From contig CAYYSG010000004.1 in the NCBI GenBank assembly GCA_964474375.1, forward strand, positions 1 to 37,988: 37,988 nucleotides of DNA. The letters are read 5' to 3'. The notes under the pieces are model-generated. The model was not told the origin of the DNA. It ran no database searches and was given only the letters and a program-made list of their open reading frames with translations. The stretch's first letter is position 1; each line of letters opens with the position of its first letter. This document shows, in pieces, positions 31,605 to 37,245 of the stretch. A program made the position numbers and the translations under genes. Source of the DNA: 2-01-FULL-33-17 sp964474375. Lineage in GTDB: Bacteria; Patescibacteriota; Minisyncoccia; Phycocordibacterales; UBA9973.

Positions 31605-32066
31605 TCACTCCGCTACCTGCCAGCCATGATGCTCGATCATGTGCTTGGTTGCTTCGTCGCGCGTTGCTTTGATCCGTTCCGCGATCATCTTGCCGACAGC
31701 GGACGTGAACGACGGGGCGCGCTCGATAATGCCGCCCATCATTTTCATGCTGGCGCGCAACTCGCGTTCGTCGCGAGGCATGGCCTTTTTCAGGCGTTGC
31801 CAAACGCTCTTGCAAATGGCGTCCCATTCGTCGTCTTGGGCGTGGTTTTCGACCAAGAAAAGGCGGCCAACGTGGTCACTTCCGTAAGGCCGCGCCGCCT
31901 CCTGAAAGGCGTCGGTGCCGCTCATAAACACCTCGCATTTGCCATTGCTCACCGAAACGGAACACGTAATGCCATGGTCATAGCCAAGGTTTTTGGTGAT
32001 ATACTCCCGCCACTGCACCGTTGCGCCGTGCATGTCTTGGGCCGTCACGTCGATAAACTTTGTCAT
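31605..32066 (-). CDS. Hypothetical protein (153 aa)
   Basis: ATG 32,066 has a GGAGTGAATGGA region upstream. The product contains ITCSVSVSNGKCEVFMSGTD and a helical second half (WDAICKSVWQRLKKAMPRDE; TRDEATKHMIEHHGWQVAE). I recognise no family. It sits in the early leftward block between other short genes of the same style. Confidence 0.6.
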   Translation of the reverse strand: MTKFIDVTAQDMHGATVQWREYITKNLGYDHGITCSVSVSNGKCEVFMSGTDAFQEAARPYGSDHVGRLFLVENHAQDDEWDAICKSVWQRLKKAMPRDERELRASMKMMGGIIERAPSFTSAVGKMIAERIKATRDEATKHMIEHHGWQVAE

Positions 32067-32071
32067 TCCAT

Positions 32072-32386
32072 TCACTCCGCTGGCTGTTTCTGCTTGCCCG
32101 CACGCCAAGCGTGGTCGGCATTGATCCAATATTTCCAAACGTCTCGCTGGTCATACGTGAGGGTTTCGCCGGGGTTGGTTTGCTCGACCCGCAGAAGCGG
32201 GTAGTCATCAAGCTCCCATGTCGTCATCATTATTGGACCACCGCCCCAATCCGTTCCGTGCGATGCGGATAGCGTTGCGCCCAATGTCAGGCATCGTTCG
32301 CCGCCGCGCTCCCGTTTCACCGACGCCGCAACGGCGTAGTATTCTTCGCGGGTCGCTGGGATGAGATAGCCGTCGAGCATTCTCAT
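32072..32386 (-). CDS. Hypothetical protein (104 aa)
   Basis: ATG 32,386 overlaps the upstream TGA (ATGA). The product MRMLDGYLIPATREEYYAVA contains TLTYDQRDVWKYWINADHAW R, a beta-strand then helix pattern. I recognise no family. ATG 32,380 is an alternative start. Confidence 0.55.
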   Translation of the reverse strand: MRMLDGYLIPATREEYYAVAASVKRERGGERCLTLGATLSASHGTDWGGGPIMMTTWELDDYPLLRVEQTNPGETLTYDQRDVWKYWINADHAWRAGKQKQPAE

Positions 32387-32631
32387 TCCGCCGCAGCCCG
32401 CATCGTCACCGCATCCTCTGCACACGCTATGGCGTGGGACACGTCGCTCTTGCTGTCGGTAAGACCGTTAATCAGGTCATCCAGTGCGCCCTTCGTTGCG
32501 AACAGGATCGCGCTGTTGTCCTTGAGGGCCGTGATCGCGCCGATAACCGCTTCAAGCTGGCTGCGCGCCGTCTCAAGGTGCACAAGGTCCGCATTGATGA
32601 AACGCGGGTTCTGGCCGGTGTAATCCGACAT
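32383..32631 (-). CDS. Small helical protein (82 aa)
   Basis: ATG 32,631 has a clear AGGAG 8 bases upstream. The product starts MSDYTGQNPRFINADLVHLE and is helical with SDKSDVSHAIACAEDAV-like segments near its end. The frame stays open upstream to ATG 32,745, which would add a Pro/Ala-rich arm of 38 residues. The good site inside the frame and the low complexity of that arm favour the short form. Confidence 0.55.
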   Translation of the reverse strand: MSDYTGQNPRFINADLVHLETARSQLEAVIGAITALKDNSAILFATKGALDDLINGLTDSKSDVSHAIACAEDAVTMRAAAE

Positions 32632-32747
32632 GACGCGTTCTCCTGCTGAAAGGTGCGCGCCCGCCGCTGACGGAGTTGGGGCTGAAGCGGCGGGCGCTGG
32701 CGCTGCCGTGGGGGAAACGGCTGGCGCGTGGGGAATGTGGTTCATGG

Positions 32748-33446
32748 CTAGGTGGCCTTCTCGATTTCGGCGGGGAACAAAGCGAAGTGGCATTCAGCAA
32801 GCGCGGTGAAGGCCGCGTATTCCTTCGCGTGCTCGTTCGATCCGTGCGTTGAAATGACCTTCGCCTTGAAGGCTTCGAGCGTGTCGAAAAAGCATCCGGC
32901 GCGGACGTAAATCCCACGATCTGTGAGATAGGCGTAAACCGTGCGCCGTTCGGAACCGATGGGGCCGAACCATAAAGCGGGGCGAGGTCCGACGAGCGTT
33001 AGTTTTTCGCCGTCGGCACCCGCGAGGTAGGCATCCGCGAGGTAGGCATCCGCGAGGTAGGCACCCGCGAGGTTGGCGCCCGCGAGGTTGGCGCCCGCGA
33101 GGTAGGCATCCGCGAGGTCGGCACCCGCGAGGTCGGCGCCCGCGAGGTTGGCACCCGCGAGGTTGGCATCCGCGAGGTCGGCACCCGCGAGGTTGGCGCC
33201 CGCGAGGTTGGCACCCGCGAGGTAGGCATCCGCGAGGTCGGCACCCGCGAGGTTGGCGCCCGCGAGGTTGGCACCCGCGAGGTTGGCGCCCGCGAGGTTG
33301 GCACCCGCGAGGTTGGCACCCGCTTTAACTGCCAGCTTAATCGCCGCCCCACGCTGAATGCCGTACGACTGATTTTCGAACGACGCATCCAGTTCACATT
33401 CGAACCGGACTTCATCGGACCACCGCGCCTTGATCTGAAACTTCAT
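32748..33446 (-). CDS. Pentapeptide-repeat protein
   Basis: ATG 33,446 has GGAG 7 bases upstream. The 232-residue product has an N-terminal beta segment (MKFQIKARWSDEVRFECELD), then 20 tandem A(G/D)A(N/D/Y)L repeats at about residues 42-143. These should form a right-handed quadrilateral beta-helix with Leu in the core. A C-terminal domain (WFGPIGSERRTVYAYLTDRG; GCFFDTLEAFKAKVISTHGS) is common in phage pentapeptide proteins. Some pentapeptide proteins mimic DNA and bind gyrase; that role is only a possibility here. It is the first gene of the leftward operon, under the operator-controlled promoter. Confidence 0.88.
   Translation of the reverse strand: MKFQIKARWSDEVRFECELDASFENQSYGIQRGAAIKLAVKAGANLAGANLAGANLAGANLAGANLAGADLADAYLAGANLAGANLAGADLADANLAGANLAGADLAGADLADAYLAGANLAGANLAGAYLADAYLADAYLAGADGEKLTLVGPRPALWFGPIGSERRTVYAYLTDRGIYVRAGCFFDTLEAFKAKVISTHGSNEHAKEYAAFTALAECHFALFPAEIEKAT
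33016..33323. repeat. 15-bp tandem repeat array inside pentapeptide gene
   Basis: Twenty contiguous 15-bp units of the form GCACCCGCGAGGTTG are followed by a partial unit. Units differ almost only at three places: gcacc/gcgcc (silent), acc/atc (Gly or Asp codon) and ggttg/ggtcg/ggtag (Asn, Asp or Tyr codon). The near identity at silent sites points to recent expansion by slippage or unequal recombination. Confidence 0.9.
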
Positions 33447-33465
33447 TTCATCGCTCCATCTGTGG

Positions 33466-33481
33466 GGAGCCCAGCGGCTCC
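33466..33481 (-). promoter_or_regulatory. Hairpin in leader of leftward operon
   Basis: GGAGCC (33,466-33,471) and GGCTCC (33,476-33,481) pair around a 4-base loop. This lies in the 5' leader between the predicted transcription start (about 33,489) and the ATG at 33,446. It could be a boxB-like antitermination site or a stability element; no protein partner is identified. Confidence 0.4.
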
Positions 33482-33495
33482 GGTGTGATGGAGCA

Positions 33496-33547
33496 TTTAT
33501 ACGCATACGAATATGCGGGGTCAATAGGAAAATATGCGCTTACGAAT
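33496..33547 (-). promoter_or_regulatory. Leftward early promoter with two operators
   Basis: On the minus strand, TTGACC (33,524-33,519) and TATAAA (33,501-33,496) are separated by exactly 17 bp. The 14-bp operator ATTCGTATGCGTAT covers 33,512-33,499, filling the spacer and part of the -10. A second site, ATTCGTAAGCGCAT, covers 33,547-33,534 just upstream of -35. Binding of repressor there would shut off the leftward operon (recombination, int). Confidence 0.8.
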
Positions 33548-33629
33548 AAAAAATCGCGCGCCTATGCAACCGCCTCTTAGAAGATACTAACTACAGGGTA
33601 ATTGGCGCTCTTGCCCTAGAGGCTGGGCG

Positions 33630-34298
33630 CTAATCGCGCTCGCGTCTGTAACAGCCGATAACCACGCCGGTTATAACGATCTCATCCGCCGAATCGTCTA
33701 GCAGGATCGGCGTTTGATGGTCCGGGTGATCTGATCGCGGCCACAGGTATTGCTTGCCGTCCGAGACCGCAAGCTCCTTTACGGTTGCCTCCACAAGGCC
33801 GGATCGGGACTGCTGGCATATCACCTTATCCCCTGGGCGCGGAGCGCCCTGAAGCTCAATACACGGCACGGCTATGACGTAGGAGCCGTCTGGGTAAAGC
33901 TTATTCATAGACGGGCCATCGATTCGGAAGGCCGCGTGAGTTAATCCTAGATAACGCTTATCTTCTGGCACCATGATTTCAAATTGCTCGTCCGGAGCCC
34001 ATTCCACCGCCTCAACCCAAGCCCCAGCCTTTAGAGCCCCCCTTACCGTTACTGGCAGAAGGTTAACGGTTCCGACCCGAACCGAATAGCCTAGAAATGC
34101 CTCCACAGACTTTCCCGCTATGGCTGCAATAGCGCGCAGTGCTTCGTACTCGGGCTCTTGCTTGCCCGACTCCCACCGGCTGACGGTCCCCTGACTTGCG
34201 CCGATTTTCTGGGCGAAGGCGTTTTGATCCCACCCTTTGACCATGCGCAGGTCTTTTAGGAGAGAGGGGAGGCGCTTCTGTAATTCTGTTTTTTGCAT
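33630..34298 (-). CDS. CI-like phage repressor (HTH + S24 peptidase domain)
   Basis: The 222-residue protein has an N-terminal XRE-type HTH (about residues 12-65: GWDQNAFAQKIGASQGTVSR WESGKQEP). Its C-terminal LexA/CI-like S24 domain has catalytic Ser130 (RIDGPSMNKLYPDGSYVIAV) and Lys174 (VEATVKEL), with a probable self-cleavage bond Ala91-Gly92 (ALKAGAWVEA). It should maintain lysogeny and be cleaved under RecA activation after DNA damage. No ribosome site precedes the ATG, which is only 8 bases from a -10-like TAGATA, so its mRNA is probably leaderless or nearly so. Confidence 0.92.
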   Translation of the reverse strand: MQKTELQKRLPSLLKDLRMVKGWDQNAFAQKIGASQGTVSRWESGKQEPEYEALRAIAAIAGKSVEAFLGYSVRVGTVNLLPVTVRGALKAGAWVEAVEWAPDEQFEIMVPEDKRYLGLTHAAFRIDGPSMNKLYPDGSYVIAVPCIELQGAPRPGDKVICQQSRSGLVEATVKELAVSDGKQYLWPRSDHPDHQTPILLDDSADEIVITGVVIGCYRRERD

Positions 34299-34306
34299 AG
34301 CGATAT

Positions 34307-34390
34307 TATCTATTCGCGCCCGGTATGAGTCGAATACGCCGACGAATTAATCCCCTTGATCGTCTATTCGTATGCGTATATATTCGCCGC
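34307..34390. promoter_or_regulatory. Immunity control region: divergent promoters and two operators
   Basis: Rightward promoter: TTGATC (34,356-34,361), 17-bp spacer, TATATT (34,379-34,384); transcription would begin at or beside the ATG at 34,391, giving a leaderless cro-like mRNA. Leftward repressor promoter: TTCGAC (34,334-34,329), 16-bp spacer, TAGATA (34,312-34,307). Operators: ATTCGTATGCGTAT at 34,366-34,379, inside the rightward promoter, and on the minus strand ATTCGTCGGCGTAT at 34,347-34,334, just behind the repressor promoter. This permits mutual control as in lambda-type switches. Confidence 0.8.
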
Positions 34391-34597
34391 ATGACCCCTT
34401 TCCGACGCCTCCGCAAAGAGATTTTGAAAGTCACCCAGGCTCATATTGCCGAGGTGACAGGGACCACGCAGGCCACGGTTTCCCGCTGGGAATCTGGCGA
34501 GCTTTACCCCGACGCAAGACAGCTTGCCGCGCTGCGCTCCAAGTGGGGCCGCAAGGTGAATTTGAATACGCTGTCTGAGGGTGAGGCGGCGACATGA
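34391..34597 (+). CDS. Cro-like HTH regulator
   Basis: The 68-residue product starts MTPFRRLRKEILKVTQAHIA and has EVTGTTQATVSRWESGELYP, an XRE HTH whose recognition helix (QATVSRWESG) resembles that of the divergent repressor (QGTVSRWESG). Both probably read the same 14-bp operators. The start is the ATG directly at the predicted transcription start; no ribosome site is present. It is the first gene of the rightward arm. Confidence 0.85.
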   Translation: MTPFRRLRKEILKVTQAHIAEVTGTTQATVSRWESGELYPDARQLAALRSKWGRKVNLNTLSEGEAAT

Positions 34598-34851
34598 CCC
34601 CCCAACCCCACGCCCTGCGCAAAGTTGCGTTATTTTCGCGGCATCCTGTTGAACAGCAGTTCAGCGTGGGCGCGACCATCGACCTTGCGCGGGTCCGGCC
34701 CCCGATCCCCATCGGAATCCCGCGCGCGCCGCGCGTCCGGTCGCTGCGGCGTTTTTTTCTTCGCACACCACGCGTCTCTCAGAACGCGGGCCATGACTTC
34801 ATCCAGTCGTTTCATGTGGTGAGCCTCTGTAGGGCGGGGGCGGCGATATGA
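34594..34851 (+). CDS. Uncertain ORF after cro-like gene
   Basis: ATG 34,594 overlaps the cro stop, and TGA 34,851 overlaps the next ATG, so the 85-residue frame fits the coupled layout. The product is Arg/Pro rich (RKVALFSRHPVEQQFSVGAT; RVRPPIPIGIPRAPRVRSLR) and unrecognised. The opposite strand (34,630-34,815) also has a plausible 61-residue frame starting MKRLDEVMARVLRDAWCAKK. Only one of the two is likely real; coupling favours the plus strand. Confidence 0.45.
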   Translation: MTPQPHALRKVALFSRHPVEQQFSVGATIDLARVRPPIPIGIPRAPRVRSLRRFFLRTPRVSQNAGHDFIQSFHVVSLCRAGAAI

Positions 34852-35453
34852 GACTTGTTGCGCTGTCACGCGGGGCATTCACGCTAATTGACGACGCTGA
34901 TTGGGAGCTTGTTCGCGGCCATACTTGGTACGCGCACACCACGGGCGTTGGCTTGATCTATGCCTGCACGACGTTGCCGGGAGCAAAATCCAAGACCTGT
35001 ATGCATGAAATTCTCATGCGCCCACCTGAGGGCATGACCGTTGACCATATCGATGGGCAAACTCTGGATAACCGGCGGGCAAATCTTCGTGTGTGCACGA
35101 TCTCTCAAAACGCGCACAACCGCCGCAAGGGCCAATACAAAGGCAGAAATTGCACCTCGAGATTTAAGGGCGTCACCAGATTTATCTACGAAGGAAAGGC
35201 CGGAACTATTATCCGGTGGCGCTCTAAAATTTTCCACGAATCCAAGTGCCATCACCTCGGCACTTTTGACCATGAGATAGAAGCGGCGCGGGCTTACGAC
35301 ACAGCCGCCAAGCAGTTCTTCGGCCCGTTCGCGCGTCTCAATTTTCCTGAACAAAACGTAACTCCCTCTAACGGTCTTTTTTTTAAACCGTTGGAGAGTT
35401 CCGAATGCGAAACGAACCGTTCCGCTACCGAAATAACGGGGACCGCCGCATGA
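34848..35453 (+). CDS. HNH endonuclease with AP2 DNA-binding domain
   Basis: The 201-residue protein has an HNH nuclease core (about residues 50-95: CMHEILMRPPEGMTVDHIDG, DNRRANLRVCTISQNAHNRR). An AP2/ERF-like DNA-binding domain follows (102-165: CTSRFKGVTRF, KIFHESKCHHLGTFDHEIEA ARAYD). This is the standard free-standing phage homing-type endonuclease. It may move itself between phages or serve in recombination. It is coupled to the upstream frame by ATGA. Confidence 0.88.
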   Translation: MRLVALSRGAFTLIDDADWELVRGHTWYAHTTGVGLIYACTTLPGAKSKTCMHEILMRPPEGMTVDHIDGQTLDNRRANLRVCTISQNAHNRRKGQYKGRNCTSRFKGVTRFIYEGKAGTIIRWRSKIFHESKCHHLGTFDHEIEAARAYDTAAKQFFGPFARLNFPEQNVTPSNGLFFKPLESSECETNRSATEITGTAA

Positions 35454-35821
35454 GTTGTGCGTCCGCCGTTCTCGATGAATGCAACGACATGGTGAAGCAA
35501 ATGGCTTTGCCGTTGGTGCCTCAACGCCGCGTCAAGGGTGCCTTGGGTGCCGTCTCGCGTGAATCCGGTATCAGCTATTCCAAGGTCCGCAAAATCTACT
35601 ACCGCCTGACGGACCACATTCTTGAGTTTGAATTTCGCAGCATAGCGAAAGCATACGAAAGACACGTCGTGTCCCAGGAACGCAAGCTTGAACAAGAACT
35701 GGCTGATTTGCGCGCGCTTCGCGAAGCCCGCGAAATGAGGGAACGGCATGGGAAACTGGATATATCGACACCTTCGCGCGGTTTGGCTTCGGCTGAAAGT
35801 GCGCGCGGCCATTCGTCGTGA
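35450..35821 (+). CDS. Helix-turn-helix-like early protein
   Basis: The 123-residue product (MSCASAVLDECNDMVKQMAL...) has a possible HTH (ALGAVSRESGISYSKVRKIY YRLTDHI) and a long charged helix (EFEFRSIAKAYERHV; QERKLEQELADLRALREARE). ATG 35,450 overlaps the upstream stop. ATG 35,405 (GGAG upstream) would add 15 residues. It may be a DNA-binding early regulator; family not recognised. Confidence 0.6.
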   Translation: MSCASAVLDECNDMVKQMALPLVPQRRVKGALGAVSRESGISYSKVRKIYYRLTDHILEFEFRSIAKAYERHVVSQERKLEQELADLRALREAREMRERHGKLDISTPSRGLASAESARGHSS

Positions 35822-35870
35822 AATGCGAATGCGCGATGACACCGACTATGCCGGTGCAGACCGACCGTAA
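35748..35870 (+). CDS. Small basic peptide (40 aa)
   Basis: ATG 35,748 has GAGG 7 bases upstream and lies inside the end of the preceding gene in another frame. It codes MGNWIYRHLRAVWLRLKVRA and an acidic end, an amphipathic basic helix. Good start signal, unknown function. Confidence 0.5.
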   Translation: MGNWIYRHLRAVWLRLKVRAAIRREMRMRDDTDYAGADRP

Positions 35871-35981
35871 TTAGCCCTTAGGGCCAATCCGCAGCCGGGA
35901 CGGCCTCCCGGTGCACGTCAGATGGCTGAACTTCCCCCGCTGCGCCCCACGTGGCGGGGGACACGCCAAGGGGATCAATAA
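35871..35981 (+). other. Intergenic region with three hairpins
   Basis: This holds three successive stem-loops: GCCC/GGGC (35,874-35,884), CCGGGA/TCCCGG (35,895-35,911) and CCCCCGC/GCGGGGG (35,934-35,960). A 24-codon frame from GTG 35,911 (HVRWLNFPRCAPRGGGHAKG) ends in ATGA overlap with the next gene and may be translated. The stretch could be a structured leader for the GapR-like gene or a small RNA. Confidence 0.45.
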
Positions 35982-36221
35982 ATGACCATCGGGCACAACT
36001 CCACAGGCCAAATCAAATCTATCGTTGATCGCGTCGAGCGTATCGAAATGGACCTTCTCGCTGTCCAGCAGGACCGCAAAGAGATTTACGCGGAAGCAAA
36101 AGCAAATGGGTACGACGTTCCGGCGCTAAAGGCTGTCGTCAAAATCCGCAAGCAGGACAAGGCCGAACGCCAGGAACGCGAAGCCATCGTGCAAACCTAT
36201 CTCGATGCAGTAGGTGAGTGA
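35982..36221 (+). CDS. DUF2312 / GapR-like DNA-binding protein
   Basis: The 79-residue protein matches the DUF2312 family across its length: IKSIVDRVERIEMDLLAVQQ, KEIYAEAKANGYDVPALKAV VKIRKQDKAERQEREAIVQT. In Caulobacter, GapR is an essential nucleoid protein that clamps overtwisted DNA ahead of forks. The long helix and basic VKIRKQ region that contact DNA are present. A phage copy may protect or direct replication of the phage genome. It points to an alphaproteobacterial host. Confidence 0.88.
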   Translation: MTIGHNSTGQIKSIVDRVERIEMDLLAVQQDRKEIYAEAKANGYDVPALKAVVKIRKQDKAERQEREAIVQTYLDAVGE

Positions 36222-36382
36222 TGGAACCGACCACAGGCCCCTATCAATCCAAGCGCAAGAGCATCCTCCGCCGCCTAGAGCGCGAGAAGTTCAAGGCTGT
36301 AGCCCTCGGCATGGTCAAGGACTTGCGTAAGGCTGGGGTACGGGTGGCGCGGAAAACAGAACGGGCGTTGAGGACACAATGA
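36221..36382 (+). CDS. Small basic helical protein (53 aa)
   Basis: ATG overlaps the last base of the GapR-like stop (TGATG). It codes MEPTTGPYQSKRKSILRRLE and REKFKAVALGMVKDLRKAGV, strongly basic and helical. It ends one base before the methyltransferase ATG. It is probably DNA- or RNA-binding; no family recognised. Confidence 0.55.
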   Translation: MEPTTGPYQSKRKSILRRLEREKFKAVALGMVKDLRKAGVRVARKTERALRTQ

Positions 36383-37099
36383 ATGCTCACAGTACTCGAT
36401 CTTTTTTCAGGCATTGGCGGCTTCAGCCTCGGGCTAGAGCGCACGGGCGGCTTCAAGACAATCGCCTTCTGCGAGATAGATCCGTTTTGCCGCAAGGTTC
36501 TCGCAAAGCATTGGCCGGGAGTGCCGATTTATGAAGACGTCGCAGCAACTAGCTTTCCTAGAGGATTTGCCGATGTCGTCTGCGGAGGATTCCCGTGCCA
36601 AGACGTTTCAGAAGCCGCTTCCAATCGCGCGGCAGGTTTGGCCGGCGACCGTTCGGGTTTATGGGATCACCTGCAAAGAATTATTGGCGAAGTTAGACCG
36701 TCGTTCGCAATCGTGGAAAACGTTTCAAACTTGCTTGCGGGCGAACGGGGCAATTGGTTCGGCCGAATTTTGCGAGAGTTGACCGCGCTCGGGTATGACG
36801 CAGAATGGCATTGCATACCGGCTGCGGGAGTTGGTGCCCCTCACATCCGTGACCGCGTATGGATTGTGGCCTACCCCAACCAAAAGCCCGTCGGACAACT
36901 GTGGTGGGGCTGGCGCGCGGCAAAAGGCGAAAAGGACCGGCCGCTACATTGGACGGAAGCAGAACCCAGAATTGACAGAGTGGTTGATGGGGTTCCCAAC
37001 CGGGTGGACAGAGTTGGAGCCCTCGGCAACGCCGTCGTGCCTCAAATCCCCGAACTCATCGGACGCGCCATCTTGCAAGCCGAAGGACTGAAGCAATGA
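36383..37099 (+). CDS. C5-cytosine DNA methyltransferase
   Basis: The 238-residue enzyme has the ordered C5-methyltransferase motifs: I (LDLFSGIGGFSLGLE, SAM binding), IV (GGFPCQDVS with catalytic Cys72), VI (ENV, 112-114), VIII (RDRVWIV, 156-162) and X (GALGNAVVPQI, 213-222). The target-recognition part between VIII and X is only about 40 residues, so specificity may be relaxed or unusual. It probably protects phage DNA from host restriction. Much of its DNA is also open in the +1 frame (see separate entry). Confidence 0.92.
   Translation: MLTVLDLFSGIGGFSLGLERTGGFKTIAFCEIDPFCRKVLAKHWPGVPIYEDVAATSFPRGFADVVCGGFPCQDVSEAASNRAAGLAGDRSGLWDHLQRIIGEVRPSFAIVENVSNLLAGERGNWFGRILRELTALGYDAEWHCIPAAGVGAPHIRDRVWIVAYPNQKPVGQLWWGWRAAKGEKDRPLHWTEAEPRIDRVVDGVPNRVDRVGALGNAVVPQIPELIGRAILQAEGLKQ
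36531..37091 (+). other. Alternate-frame ORF inside the C5-methyltransferase gene, one internal TGA
   Basis: In the +1 frame, ATG 36,531 (GGAG 9 bases upstream) opens a frame that runs to TGA 37,091 with a single interruption, TGA at 36,780-36,782. Its translation contains DLPMSSAEDSRAKTF, SQSWKTFQTCL, then after the stop PRSGMTQNGIAYRL, YGLWPTPTKS and NPELTEWLMGFPTGWTELEP. From memory these motifs recur together in separately annotated phage proteins. Changing TGA to TGG would restore the usual W-P-R-S-G-M. It is either a decayed overlapping gene or a conserved shadow of the enzyme. Confidence 0.5.
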
Positions 37100-37245
37100 A
37101 AGACACCCGCCTCCGCCCCTTCGACTACGGATGCATCCTCATCATGCTGGTGCTTCTGTACCTGATCCCCGCCCAATGCTCGATGGCTTACGACGCATCG
37201 CAGTACAATGCGAGTGAGCATTTCTTCATGGAGGGGACGCGGTGA
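37096..37245 (+). CDS. Small membrane protein (49 aa)
   Basis: ATG overlaps the methyltransferase stop, and its TGA overlaps the GTG of the next gene. The product MKDTRLRPFDYGCILIMLVL continues LYLIPAQCS and a short hydrophilic end, giving one membrane helix. It could be a signal-anchored peptide. Its place between two methyltransferases is unexplained. Confidence 0.6.
   Translation: MKDTRLRPFDYGCILIMLVLLYLIPAQCSMAYDASQYNASEHFFMEGTR

Noticed and set aside
33016..33323. Possible CRISPR array
   Set aside because: The units are 15 bp and contiguous with no unique spacers, and they code pentapeptides in frame.
32999..33415. 138-codon frame rich in PTSR repeats within the pentapeptide gene
   Set aside because: It is the shifted-frame reading of the 15-bp repeat and has no independent start signal.
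34630..34815. Minus-strand 61-residue frame (MKRLDEVMARVLRDAW...)
   Set aside because: It reads plausibly, but it lies against the direction of its neighbours, while the plus-strand frame is coupled at both ends; kept only as an alternative.
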